From the NCBI RefSeq assembly GCF_004197395.1, contig NZ_SELS01000004.1, forward strand, positions 228,243-292,242: a stretch of DNA of 64,000 nt, read 5' to 3'. Shown piece after piece: positions 39,900 through 47,540 of this stretch; position 1 is the stretch's first letter, and each line of letters opens with the position of its first letter. This DNA comes from Paraburkholderia sp. UYCP14C. Its GTDB lineage: Bacteria > Pseudomonadota > Gammaproteobacteria > Burkholderiales > Burkholderiaceae. A program made the position numbers and the translations under genes. The notes beneath the pieces are model-generated. The model was not told the DNA's origin. It was given only the letters and a program-made list of their open reading frames with translations, and searched no databases.

Positions 39900-40670
39900 T
39901 TAGTCGAACTGCCGGAAATCCGGCTTGCGCTTCTCGAAGAACGCCTTGAACGCCTCGCGCGCTTCGGGCGCGAGCAGCATCTTGCCGAAGTGCACGAACT
40001 CCTCGGTCATCTGCGTCTGCAATTCCGGTTGGCTCGCGCGTTTCATCAGGCTCTTGGTCACGCGCAACGACGAAGCCGGCAGCGTCGCCAGCTTCGCAGC
40101 CTGCGACGCCGCGAACGCGTCGACTTCGCCCGGCGGCAGCACGCGATTCACGAGGCCCATGCGGTGCGCTTCCGCCGCATCGAACGCCTCGCCGAGCAGC
40201 AGCTTTTCCGCCGCCGCCTGATAGCCGGCCACGCGCGGCAGCAGCAGGCTCGACGCCGCCTCCGGGCACAGCCCGAGCTGCGTGAACGGCAGCGAAAAGC
40301 TCGCGGTGTCGGCCGCATAGACCAGATCGCAATGCAGCAGGAGCGTCGTGCCGATGCCAACCGCCGGCCCCGCCACTGCCGCGACGAGCGGCTTCTCCGC
40401 CGCGCTGATCGCGCGCAGGAACTGGATCACCGGCGGGTTGTCGCCGACCTGCGGCGACTTCATGAAGTCTTCGAGGTCGTTGCCCGCGCTGAAAATGCCC
40501 GCGCTGCCGCGAATCAGGATCGCGCGCACCGACGCATCGCCCTGCGCTTCCACGAGCGTGTCGGCCATCGTCTGATACATCGCGGCCGTGATCGCGTTTT
40601 TCCTGCCGGGCCGGTTGAAGCTGATGGTCAACACCGCGTCGGCGCGTTCGACCAGAATATCCGTCGTCAT
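39900..40670 (-). CDS. Enoyl-CoA hydratase/isomerase family protein
   Basis: A 256-residue crotonase-fold enzyme: FNRPGRKNAIT, IRGSAGIFSAGNDLEDF (oxyanion-hole loop) and AVAGPAVGIGTTLLLHCDLVYA. The active-site Glu position (LPFTQLGLCPEA) reads Gln-Leu-Gly-Leu, a common variant seen in isomerases, so delta3,delta2-enoyl-CoA isomerase activity is as likely as hydration. ATG 40670 sits 9 bases after AAGGAG; ATG 40679 abuts that site. An intrinsic terminator separates it from the thiolase upstream. Confidence 0.9.
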   Translation of the reverse strand: MTTDILVERADAVLTISFNRPGRKNAITAAMYQTMADTLVEAQGDASVRAILIRGSAGIFSAGNDLEDFMKSPQVGDNPPVIQFLRAISAAEKPLVAAVAGPAVGIGTTLLLHCDLVYAADTASFSLPFTQLGLCPEAASSLLLPRVAGYQAAAEKLLLGEAFDAAEAHRMGLVNRVLPPGEVDAFAASQAAKLATLPASSLRVTKSLMKRASQPELQTQMTEEFVHFGKMLLAPEAREAFKAFFEKRKPDFRQFD

Positions 40671-40702
40671 CCCGTTCATCTCCTTGTGCTCCTGCTGAAT
40701 GT

Positions 40703-40739
40703 AAAAACGGTTCGCAAGCCGGGCGGCCTGCGAACCGTT
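40703..40739 (-). terminator. Intrinsic terminator between thiolase and enoyl-CoA hydratase genes
   Basis: AACGGTTCGCA (40706-40716) and TGCGAACCGTT (40729-40739) form a perfect 11-bp stem with a 12-nt loop. On the minus strand it is followed by TTTTTA. It lies 48 bases after the thiolase stop and should end or attenuate the beta-oxidation transcript before the hydratase gene. Confidence 0.8.
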
Positions 40740-40787
40740 GCGCGGTCCTTAGTGGATCACCGAATGATCCCCCGTTCGATCATCGGC

Positions 40788-41987
40788 TCACAGACGCTCG
40801 ATAATGCCCGCCGCGCCCATGCCGGTACCGACGCACATCGTCACCGTGCCGTACTTGTAGTTGCGGCGGCGCAGGCCGTGCACCACGGTCGCCGCACGAA
40901 TCGCGCCCGTCGCGCCGAGCGGATGGCCCAGTGCGATCGCACCGCCGAGCGGGTTGATCTTCGACGTATCGAGGCCGAGGTCCTGGATCACCGCCAGCGA
41001 CTGCGCGGCGAACGCCTCGTTCAGCTCGATCCAGTCGAGATCTTCCTGCTTCAGGCCGGCGGCCTTCAGCGCGGCCGGAATCGCTTCCTTCGGGCCGATG
41101 CCCATGATTTCCGGCGGCACGCCGCGCACTGCGAAGCTGACGAAGCGCGCGAGCGGCGTCAGGTTGAACTGCTTGAGGATCTTTTCCGACACGACGATCA
41201 GCGCGCCCGCGCCGTCCGAGGTCTGCGAGCTGTTGCCGGCCGTGACCGAGCCTTTGTTCGCGAACACCGCGCGCAGCTTCGCCAGGCCTTCCATCGACGT
41301 GTCCGCGCGTGGACCTTCGTCGAGCTTCACCTCGCGCGTCTTCACGCTGACCTCTCCGGTTGCGAGATCGGGGAACCGCTCGGTGATCGTGTACGCGGCG
41401 ATTTCGTCGTTGAATTCGCCGGCTTGCTGCGCGGCGATCGCGCGGCGGTGCGATTCGACCGAGAACGCGTCCTGCGCTTCGCGGCTGATCTTCCAGCGCT
41501 CGGCGACCTTCTCCGCGGTCAGGCCCATGCCGTACGCGATGCCGACGTCTTCGTTGCGATCGAAGATATGCGGCGACAGCGACGGCTTGTTGCCCATCAT
41601 CGGCACCATGCTCATCGATTCGCAGCCGCCCGCGATCATCGCGTCCGCTTCGCCCACACGGATGCGGTCCGCGGCCATCGCGAGCGCGGTCAGACCGGAC
41701 GCGCAGAAGCGGTTCACCGTGACGCCACCGACCGTGTTCGGCAGACCGGCGAGCAGCGCGCCGATCCGCGCGACGTTCAGGCCCTGCTCCGCTTCCGGAA
41801 TCGCACAGCCGACGATCGCGTCTTCGATCACACCGGTGTCGAGGCCGGGCACCTGAGCGACGGCCGATTTGATCGCGTGAACCAGCAGTTCGTCCGGACG
41901 TGTGTTCCTGAACATGCCGCGCGGCGCCTTGCCGATCGGCGTACGGCTCGCGGCGACGATGTATGCGTCTTGCAATTGCTTTGCCAT
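40788..41987 (-). CDS. Acetyl-CoA C-acyltransferase (thiolase)
   Basis: A 399-residue thiolase catalysing the last step of beta-oxidation. The nucleophile Cys is in VNRFCASGLTALAMA (around residue 95), the catalytic His in GGAIALGHPLGATGA (~355) and the second Cys in MCVGTGMGAAG near the C-terminus. AGGAG is 8 bases before the ATG. The gene follows the FadN-type gene after a 227-base spacer filled with tandem repeats. Confidence 0.95.
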   Translation of the reverse strand: MAKQLQDAYIVAASRTPIGKAPRGMFRNTRPDELLVHAIKSAVAQVPGLDTGVIEDAIVGCAIPEAEQGLNVARIGALLAGLPNTVGGVTVNRFCASGLTALAMAADRIRVGEADAMIAGGCESMSMVPMMGNKPSLSPHIFDRNEDVGIAYGMGLTAEKVAERWKISREAQDAFSVESHRRAIAAQQAGEFNDEIAAYTITERFPDLATGEVSVKTREVKLDEGPRADTSMEGLAKLRAVFANKGSVTAGNSSQTSDGAGALIVVSEKILKQFNLTPLARFVSFAVRGVPPEIMGIGPKEAIPAALKAAGLKQEDLDWIELNEAFAAQSLAVIQDLGLDTSKINPLGGAIALGHPLGATGAIRAATVVHGLRRRNYKYGTVTMCVGTGMGAAGIIERL

Positions 41988-42010
41988 TTGTGAATCTCCT
42001 GTGTCGACCA

Positions 42011-42104
42011 GAGTTAGCGCTTTAGTTGTCGATCCGGAGTTGGCGCTTTAGCTGTCGATCCGGAGTTGGCGCTTTAGCTGTCGATCCGGAGTTGGCGCTT
42101 TAGC
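42011..42104. repeat. 26-bp tandem array, three copies plus a partial
   Basis: Units begin GAGTTGGCGCTTTAG and end GTCGATCCG at 42011-42036 (two base changes), 42037-42062 and 42063-42088, with a 16-base partial copy to 42104. It lies in the untranslated spacer between the FadN-type gene (upstream in transcription) and the thiolase, 24 bases from the thiolase start. It is unrelated in sequence to the adjoining 24-bp array. Confidence 0.93.
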
Positions 42105-42105
42105 G

Positions 42106-42196
42106 CTTACTCCGGTCCCATGCAAAGCTCTTACTCCGGTCCCATGCAAAGCTCTTACTCCGGTCCCATGCAAAGCTCTTACTCCGGTCCCATGCA
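42106..42196. repeat. 24-bp tandem array, three copies plus a partial
   Basis: Perfect units at 42106-42129, 42130-42153 and 42154-42177, and a 19-base partial to 42196. On the transcribed (minus) strand each copy contains ATGGGACCGGAGTAA, a four-codon open frame (M-G-P-E-stop) repeated four times, as well as a GGAG purine run. It starts 18 bases after the FadN-type stop codon. Confidence 0.93.
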
Positions 42197-42214
42197 CATT
42201 GTGCGGGTCGCCGT

Positions 42215-44650
42215 TTAGTTGCGTACCGGCTTGCCGGTCTGCAGCATGCCCATGATCCGTTCCTGCGTCTTCTGCGTGCCGAGCAGCTCGACGAACGCAC
42301 GACGCTCGAGTTGCAGCAGCCATTCTTCGTCGACGAGGCTGCCCGCTTCGACGTCGCCGCCGCACACCGCTTCCGCGATGCGGCTCGCGATCAGGAAGTC
42401 GTGCTCGCTGATGAAGCGGCCGTCGCGCATGTTGACGAGCGATGCCTTGATCGTCGAGATTGCCGAGCGGCCCGCGACCGGCACCTGGGTCGCGCGCAGC
42501 GGCGCCCGGTAGCCCGCCGCGGCGAGCGCGCGCGCTTCTTTCTTCGCGACGTCGAGCAGTTCGAACACGTTGAAGACGATCGTGTCGGACGGCTTCAGGT
42601 AGCCCATCGCGCGGGCATCGAGCGCGGAGGCCGAGACCTTCGCCATCGCCGCGTTCTCGAACGACTTCTGCACGAACTTCAGCAGATCGTTCGTCGCGCC
42701 GACCTGGTTCGCCGCTTCGGCCGCGCGCAGCGCCGCTTCCTTCAGGCCGCCGCCCGCCGGCACGAGACCCACGCCGACTTCGACGAGACCCAGATAGCTC
42801 TCGATGTGCGCGACGCGCTTCGCGCTATGCAGCGCGAGCTCGCAGCCGCCGCCGAGCGCGATGCCCGAGATCGCCGAGATCACCGGCACGTTCGCGTACT
42901 TGACGCGCAGCATGCCCTGCTGGAAATTCTTCACGAACGGCTCGATGCCCTTCGCGCCGCCCATCATGAACGCGGGCATCGCTTCTTCGAGGTTCGCGCC
43001 CGCCGAGAACGGACCGCCCGGCGTGCCGAGCTTCAGCGAGGTCGGCTGCCACACGACGAGGCCCTTGTAGTCCTTCTCGGCCAGTTCGATCGCCTTCGTG
43101 AGACCCTCGATCACCGCCGGTCCGATCGTGTTCATCTTGCTCTTGAACGACACGATCAACACGTCGTGTTCGCCGGCACGATCGTCGACCCATGCGCGTA
43201 CCGCATCGGTCTCGAACAGCGTCTTGCCGTAGGTCTTCGGATCGGCGCCGGTTTCGCCGGCGAGCGGCGCGCGGAACACCTGCTTGCGATACACGTCGAG
43301 CGACGAGCGCGGCACGAAGCTCTGCGTGGCCGGCGACCACGAACCTTCAGCGGTGTGCACGCCGCCCTTCTCGGCGACCGCCCCTTCGAGCACCCACGAC
43401 GGCAGCGGCACGTTGGCGAGCGCCTTGCCCGCCGCGATGTCTTCCTGCACCCACTCGGCGACCTGCTTCCAGCCGGCCGTCTGCCAGCCTTCGAACGGGC
43501 CTTCGTTCCAGCCGAAGCCCCAGCGAATCGCGAGGTCGACGTCGCGCGCGTTGTCGGCGATCGACTCCAGATGCACGGCGATGTAGTGATAGACATCGCG
43601 GAAGATCGACCACAGGAACTGTGCCTGCGGATGCTGCGTTTCGCGCAACAGCTTCAGACGCTCGGCAGCCGAACGCTTCAGGATGCGGCCGACGATTTCG
43701 TCCGCCTTGCCGCCGCCGTCGACGTACGCACCCGTGTTCGGATCGAGCACCTTGATCGCCTTGCCTTCCTTGCGGTAGAAGCCGCCGCCGGTCTTCTGGC
43801 CGAGCGCGCCCTTCTTCACCAGTTCAGCGAGCACGGCCGGCGTTTCGTAGACCGGGTGAAACGGGTCGTCGGGCAGCGTGTCCTGCATCGTCTTAATCAC
43901 GTGCGCCATCGTGTCGAGACCGACCACGTCGGCGGTGCGGAACGTCGCCGACTTCGCGCGGCCGAGGCGCGCACCGGTCAGGTCGTCCACTTCGTCGAAA
44001 CGCAGGCCGAACTTCGCGGCTTCGGCGACAACCGCGAGGATCGAGAACACGCCGACGCGGTTCGCGATGAAGTTCGGCGTATCTTTCGCGCGCACGACGC
44101 CCTTGCCGACCACGCTGGTCAGGAAGGTTTCGAGCTGATCGAGAATTTCCGGACGCGTGGTCGCGGTGGGGATCAGTTCAACCAGATGCATGTAGCGCGG
44201 CGGATTGAAGAAGTGCACGCCGCAAAAGCGCGCCTTCAGTTCGTCCGCGAAACCCTCGGACAATGCGGTGATCGACAGCCCCGACGTATTGGTCGCGAAG
44301 ATCGCATTCGGCCCGATGTGCGGCGCGACCTTCTTGTACAGGTCGTGCTTCCAGTCCATGCGTTCGGCGATCGCCTCGATCACGACGTCGCACTCGGCGA
44401 GCTTCTCGATGTCGTCGTCGTAGTTCGCGGGCTGCAGGTATTGCGCGTCGTCCTTTACGCCGAACGGCGCGGGCGACAGTTTCTTCAGATTCTCGATCGC
44501 CTTCAGCGCGATGCCGTTCTTCGGGCCTTCCTTGGCTGGCAGATCGAACAGCAGCACGGGCACCTTGGCGTTGATCAGGTGCGCGGCGATCTGCGCGCCC
44601 ATCACGCCGGCGCCGAGCACGGCTACCTTGCGAATGATCAGATTGCTCAC
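42215..44650 (-). CDS. 3-hydroxyacyl-CoA dehydrogenase/enoyl-CoA hydratase fusion (FadN type)
   Basis: An 811-residue bifunctional beta-oxidation enzyme with the dehydrogenase first and the hydratase last, the reverse of E. coli FadB. KVAVLGAGVMGAQIAAHL (NAD site, residues ~8-25) and FFNPPRYMHLVELIP are in the N-terminal dehydrogenase; its C-terminal helical part follows. The crotonase part (from ~470) has AISGIALGGGCELALHSAKRV. This order matches FadN of Bacillus. GTG 44650 is chosen because GGAG is 7 bases upstream; the first ATG in the open frame (44695) lacks this. It is in one operon with acyl-CoA dehydrogenase and thiolase. Confidence 0.93.
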   Translation of the reverse strand: MSNLIIRKVAVLGAGVMGAQIAAHLINAKVPVLLFDLPAKEGPKNGIALKAIENLKKLSPAPFGVKDDAQYLQPANYDDDIEKLAECDVVIEAIAERMDWKHDLYKKVAPHIGPNAIFATNTSGLSITALSEGFADELKARFCGVHFFNPPRYMHLVELIPTATTRPEILDQLETFLTSVVGKGVVRAKDTPNFIANRVGVFSILAVVAEAAKFGLRFDEVDDLTGARLGRAKSATFRTADVVGLDTMAHVIKTMQDTLPDDPFHPVYETPAVLAELVKKGALGQKTGGGFYRKEGKAIKVLDPNTGAYVDGGGKADEIVGRILKRSAAERLKLLRETQHPQAQFLWSIFRDVYHYIAVHLESIADNARDVDLAIRWGFGWNEGPFEGWQTAGWKQVAEWVQEDIAAGKALANVPLPSWVLEGAVAEKGGVHTAEGSWSPATQSFVPRSSLDVYRKQVFRAPLAGETGADPKTYGKTLFETDAVRAWVDDRAGEHDVLIVSFKSKMNTIGPAVIEGLTKAIELAEKDYKGLVVWQPTSLKLGTPGGPFSAGANLEEAMPAFMMGGAKGIEPFVKNFQQGMLRVKYANVPVISAISGIALGGGCELALHSAKRVAHIESYLGLVEVGVGLVPAGGGLKEAALRAAEAANQVGATNDLLKFVQKSFENAAMAKVSASALDARAMGYLKPSDTIVFNVFELLDVAKKEARALAAAGYRAPLRATQVPVAGRSAISTIKASLVNMRDGRFISEHDFLIASRIAEAVCGGDVEAGSLVDEEWLLQLERRAFVELLGTQKTQERIMGMLQTGKPVRN

Positions 44651-44721
44651 GTCGTTTCTCCGGAGAGTTGTGCGGTGGCGCGAAGCGTCAGTCATGCTTC
44701 GCGCGAGGTGTGTGGTCTCGC

Positions 44722-44759
44722 GCGAGGCACCGCGGGTTCAATACGCGCAGGTGCCTCGC
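44722..44759 (-). other. Intercistronic hairpin between acyl-CoA dehydrogenase and FadN-type genes
   Basis: GCGAGGCACC (44722-44731) pairs perfectly with GGTGCCTCGC (44750-44759) across an 18-nt loop that itself has CGCG/CGCG ends. No U-run follows on the minus strand, so readthrough into the FadN-type gene is expected; it may stabilise the upstream message. A direct repeat TCGCGCGAGG lies on both sides of 44710. Confidence 0.5.
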
Positions 44760-44773
44760 CCGATCGGTGAGCG

Positions 44774-46561
44774 TCAGAACAACGCTTCTTCGACGTCCAT
44801 CATCGGTTTCGAACCGGCGCGAGCCTGGCGGATCGTCATCGCCGTTTCGGGCAGCAGCTTGGCGAAGTAGAAACGCGCGGTGGCAAGCTTCGCCTTGTAG
44901 AGCGGATCGCCTGATGCTTCCTTGTCGAGCGCGATGCGCGCCATGCGCGCCCAGAAGTACGAGAACACCAGGTGGCCGACCGTGCGCAGATACGGCACGG
45001 CCGCGGCGCCGACTTCGTCCGGGTTCTGCATCGCCTTCATGCCGATTTCCATCGTCAGCTTCTGCACCTTTTCGCCGATGTCGGCGAGCGGGTTCACGAA
45101 CTCCTGCATTTCCGGCTTGATGCCTTCGGCTTCGACGAATTCGGCGACCAGCTTGCCGAACTTCTTCATCTTCGCGCCCATGTCGCCGAGCACCTTGCGG
45201 CCGAGCAGGTCGAGCGACTGGATGCCGTTGGTGCCTTCGTAGATCATGTTGATGCGCGCGTCGCGCACGTACTGCTCCATGCCCCACTCGGCGATGAAGC
45301 CGTGGCCGCCGTAGATCTGCATCGCGTGATTGGTACCTTCGAACGCGTTGTCCGACAGGAACGCCTTCAGGATCGGCGTGAGCAGCGCGACGAGGTCGGC
45401 GGCTTCCTTGCGCTCGGCTTCGTCGGCATGCGACAGCTCCTTGTCGATCTGCAGCGCGGACCAGTACGAGAACGCGCGGCCGGCTTCGGCATAGGCCTTC
45501 TGCGTGAGCAGCATGCGGCGCACGTCCGGATGCACGATGATCGGATCGGCGGCCTTCTCGGGCGCCTTCGGTCCGGTCAGCGAACGCATCTGCAGACGCT
45601 CTTTCGCGTACGTGAGCGAGTTCTGATAAGCGACTTCGGTGAGGCCGAGACTCTGCATGCCGACGCCGAGACGCGCGGCGTTCATCATCACGAACATCGC
45701 GTTCAGGCCTTTGTTCGGCTCGCCGACCATCCAGCCCTTCGCGTTGTCGAGATTGATCACGCAGGTCGCGTTGCCGTGAATGCCCATCTTGTGCTCGATC
45801 GAGCCGCACTTGACGCCATTGCGCTCGCCGGGCTCGCCCGCTTCGTTCGGCACGAACTTCGGCACGATGAACAGCGAAATGCCCTTGGTGCCCTTAGGCG
45901 CATCCGGCAAACGCGCGAGCACGAGGTGAACGATGTTCTCCGCCATGTCGTGTTCGCCGCTCGAGATGAAGATCTTCGTGCCGCTGATCGAGTACGAGCC
46001 GTCGCCGTTCGGCTCGGCCTTGGTGCGCAGAATGCCGAGGTCGGTGCCGCAGTGCGGCTCGGTCAGACACATCGTGCCGGTCCAGACCCCCGCGACGAGC
46101 TTCGGCAGATAGCGCTGCTGCAGCTCCGGCGTGCCGTGCGCGTGCAGGCATTCATACGCGCCGTGCGACAGGCCCGGATACATCGTCCACGCCTGATTCG
46201 CCGAGTTCAGCATTTCATAGAGCGCGTTGTTGACGAACGCGGGCAGTCCCTGGCCGCCGTATTCCGGGTCGCAGCCGAGCGCCGGCCAGCCGGCTTCGAC
46301 GTATTGCCGGTAGGCTTCCCTGAAGCCCTTCGGCGTGGTCACGACGCCGTCGCCGGCATACGTGCAACCTTCCTGGTCGCCGCTGTGGTTGAGCGGGAAC
46401 AGCACTTCGGAGCAGAACTTGCCGGCTTCCTCGAGCACCGCGTTGATCGTGTCGGTGTCGAGATCGGCGTGCTTCGGCATGTGCCGAAGTTCAGCCTCGA
46501 CGTTCAGCAGTTCGTGCAACACGAATTGCATGTCGCGCAGCGGCGCGGCGTACTGTCCCAT
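44774..46561 (-). CDS. Acyl-CoA dehydrogenase (long form with C-terminal extension)
   Basis: A 595-residue FAD-dependent dehydrogenase for the first beta-oxidation step. CLTEPHCGTDLG and YSISGTKIFISSGEHDM form the flavin/substrate region, QIYGGHGFIAEWGMEQYVRDAR the C-terminal helix domain, with the catalytic Glu likely in IYEGTNGIQSLDLL. The last ~130 residues correspond to the acyl-CoA dehydrogenase C-terminal domain of the FadE/DmdC-like long group. It lies 97 bases after the tetR stop. Confidence 0.95.
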   Translation of the reverse strand: MGQYAAPLRDMQFVLHELLNVEAELRHMPKHADLDTDTINAVLEEAGKFCSEVLFPLNHSGDQEGCTYAGDGVVTTPKGFREAYRQYVEAGWPALGCDPEYGGQGLPAFVNNALYEMLNSANQAWTMYPGLSHGAYECLHAHGTPELQQRYLPKLVAGVWTGTMCLTEPHCGTDLGILRTKAEPNGDGSYSISGTKIFISSGEHDMAENIVHLVLARLPDAPKGTKGISLFIVPKFVPNEAGEPGERNGVKCGSIEHKMGIHGNATCVINLDNAKGWMVGEPNKGLNAMFVMMNAARLGVGMQSLGLTEVAYQNSLTYAKERLQMRSLTGPKAPEKAADPIIVHPDVRRMLLTQKAYAEAGRAFSYWSALQIDKELSHADEAERKEAADLVALLTPILKAFLSDNAFEGTNHAMQIYGGHGFIAEWGMEQYVRDARINMIYEGTNGIQSLDLLGRKVLGDMGAKMKKFGKLVAEFVEAEGIKPEMQEFVNPLADIGEKVQKLTMEIGMKAMQNPDEVGAAAVPYLRTVGHLVFSYFWARMARIALDKEASGDPLYKAKLATARFYFAKLLPETAMTIRQARAGSKPMMDVEEALF

Positions 46562-46658
46562 GACTCTCTCTCCCTAGATTGACAAAAGCCAGACCGTTGG
46601 CCGGGTCCGTGGTCGGACCTTCTGCGCCGCGCGTTTCCGGTAAGTTCCGGCGACGCCG

Positions 46659-47258
46659 CTAACGGCTTTCGCTTTGATACGAATTGATCAGTTTTTCCAG
46701 CGCGGCCCACGTGAGACGCACCGCATCCGGCAGATGCAGGAAGCGCGCATCGTGATGCAGGCCGAGCGTGACGCTATACAGTTCGAACAGCATCAGCTCC
46801 GGATCGGTATCGGCGCGCAGATGCCCTTCTTCCATCGCCTGCGAAATCGCGCGCGTGAGCGCCGCACGCCACGTCGTCACGCTCGACACCAGTTGCTCGC
46901 GCACCTGGCTGTCCGCGCGATCGTCGTATTCGACGGCGCCGCTGATGTAGATGCATCCGGTCGTGACTTCCTGAATGCGCTTCTCGATCCAGCGGGAAAT
47001 CATCGCGCGCAAGCGCGGCAAACCACGCGGCTCGCGCAGGCTCGGGAAAAACACCTCGTCTTCGAAACGGCGGTGATATTCGCGCACGACCTCGACCTGC
47101 AGATCCTCGCGCGACCCGAAATGCGCGAACACACCGCTCTTGCTCATCTGCATGCGCTCGGCCAGCAGGCCAATCGTCAGACCTTCCAGTCCGTCTCGGC
47201 TTGCCAGATCGAGTGCTGCGTCGAGAATCGCGGCTCGGGTTTGTTCGCCTTTTCGCAT
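46659..47258 (-). CDS. TetR-family regulator of the beta-oxidation cluster (PsrA/FadR-like by context)
   Basis: A 199-residue TetR repressor. The HTH spans about residues 10-55 (RAAILDAALDLASRDGLEGL-like start, AERMQMSKSGVFAHFGSREDLQ), followed by a helical ligand domain. It is the first gene of the minus-strand cluster with acyl-CoA dehydrogenase, FadN-type enzyme and thiolase, suggesting an acyl-CoA or fatty-acid-responsive repressor. A perfect palindrome with GAAAC-CG-GTTTC 90 bases upstream matches the PsrA operator pattern. The ligand is unproven. Confidence 0.88.
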   Translation of the reverse strand: MRKGEQTRAAILDAALDLASRDGLEGLTIGLLAERMQMSKSGVFAHFGSREDLQVEVVREYHRRFEDEVFFPSLREPRGLPRLRAMISRWIEKRIQEVTTGCIYISGAVEYDDRADSQVREQLVSSVTTWRAALTRAISQAMEEGHLRADTDPELMLFELYSVTLGLHHDARFLHLPDAVRLTWAALEKLINSYQSESR

Positions 47259-47347
47259 AGCTGTTTTACCGTTCTAATGTGACCAAATTTAAAATCGAAC
47301 GGCCGTACTATTATTGAGTGCTTGCCGTCCGCGAAACAAGGACTTTA

Positions 47348-47365
47348 TTAGAAACCGGTTTCTAA
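47348..47365. promoter_or_regulatory. 18-bp perfect palindrome, candidate PsrA-type operator
   Basis: TTAGAAACCGGTTTCTAA (47348-47365) is fully self-complementary and contains GAAAC-CG-GTTTC, matching the (G/C)AAAC-N2-4-GTTT(G/C) pattern known for PsrA-type TetR regulators. An overlapping AACCGGTT (47364-47371) adds a half-related palindrome. It lies upstream of the tetR gene in the 282-base divergence-free spacer to clsB; on the minus strand possible -35 TTGTTT and -10 AATAAT elements follow it. Confidence 0.7.
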
Positions 47366-47540
47366 CCGGTTCCTAATTTTGCGGCTTTCGACCATCAGAT
47401 CAATCAGATTTTTAGAGGCGTTTGCCTTGAATCGATGGTTGCCGATCAGCGCGCGCGTGTTCTATTTCTTTGCCCGGGTTCGCCGGCGCCGAGTGATGGC
47501 CGACATGATGCAGCATGCGCGGGCTCTCGTGCGAGTGGCA

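Noticed and set aside
42011-42196. CRISPR or mobile-element ends
   Set aside because: Units are contiguous without unique spacers, and no transposase or inverted ends flank them. They are simple tandem repeats.
42106-42196. Coding continuation of a repeat protein (AWDRSKSF repeats)
   Set aside because: The open frame through the 24-bp units has no ribosome site or start outside the repeats and no conserved partner domain. The repeats lie in the untranslated spacer.
42311-44770. An 819-codon open frame antisense to the FadN-type gene
   Set aside because: Same explanation: codon-bias shadow with no recognisable fold.
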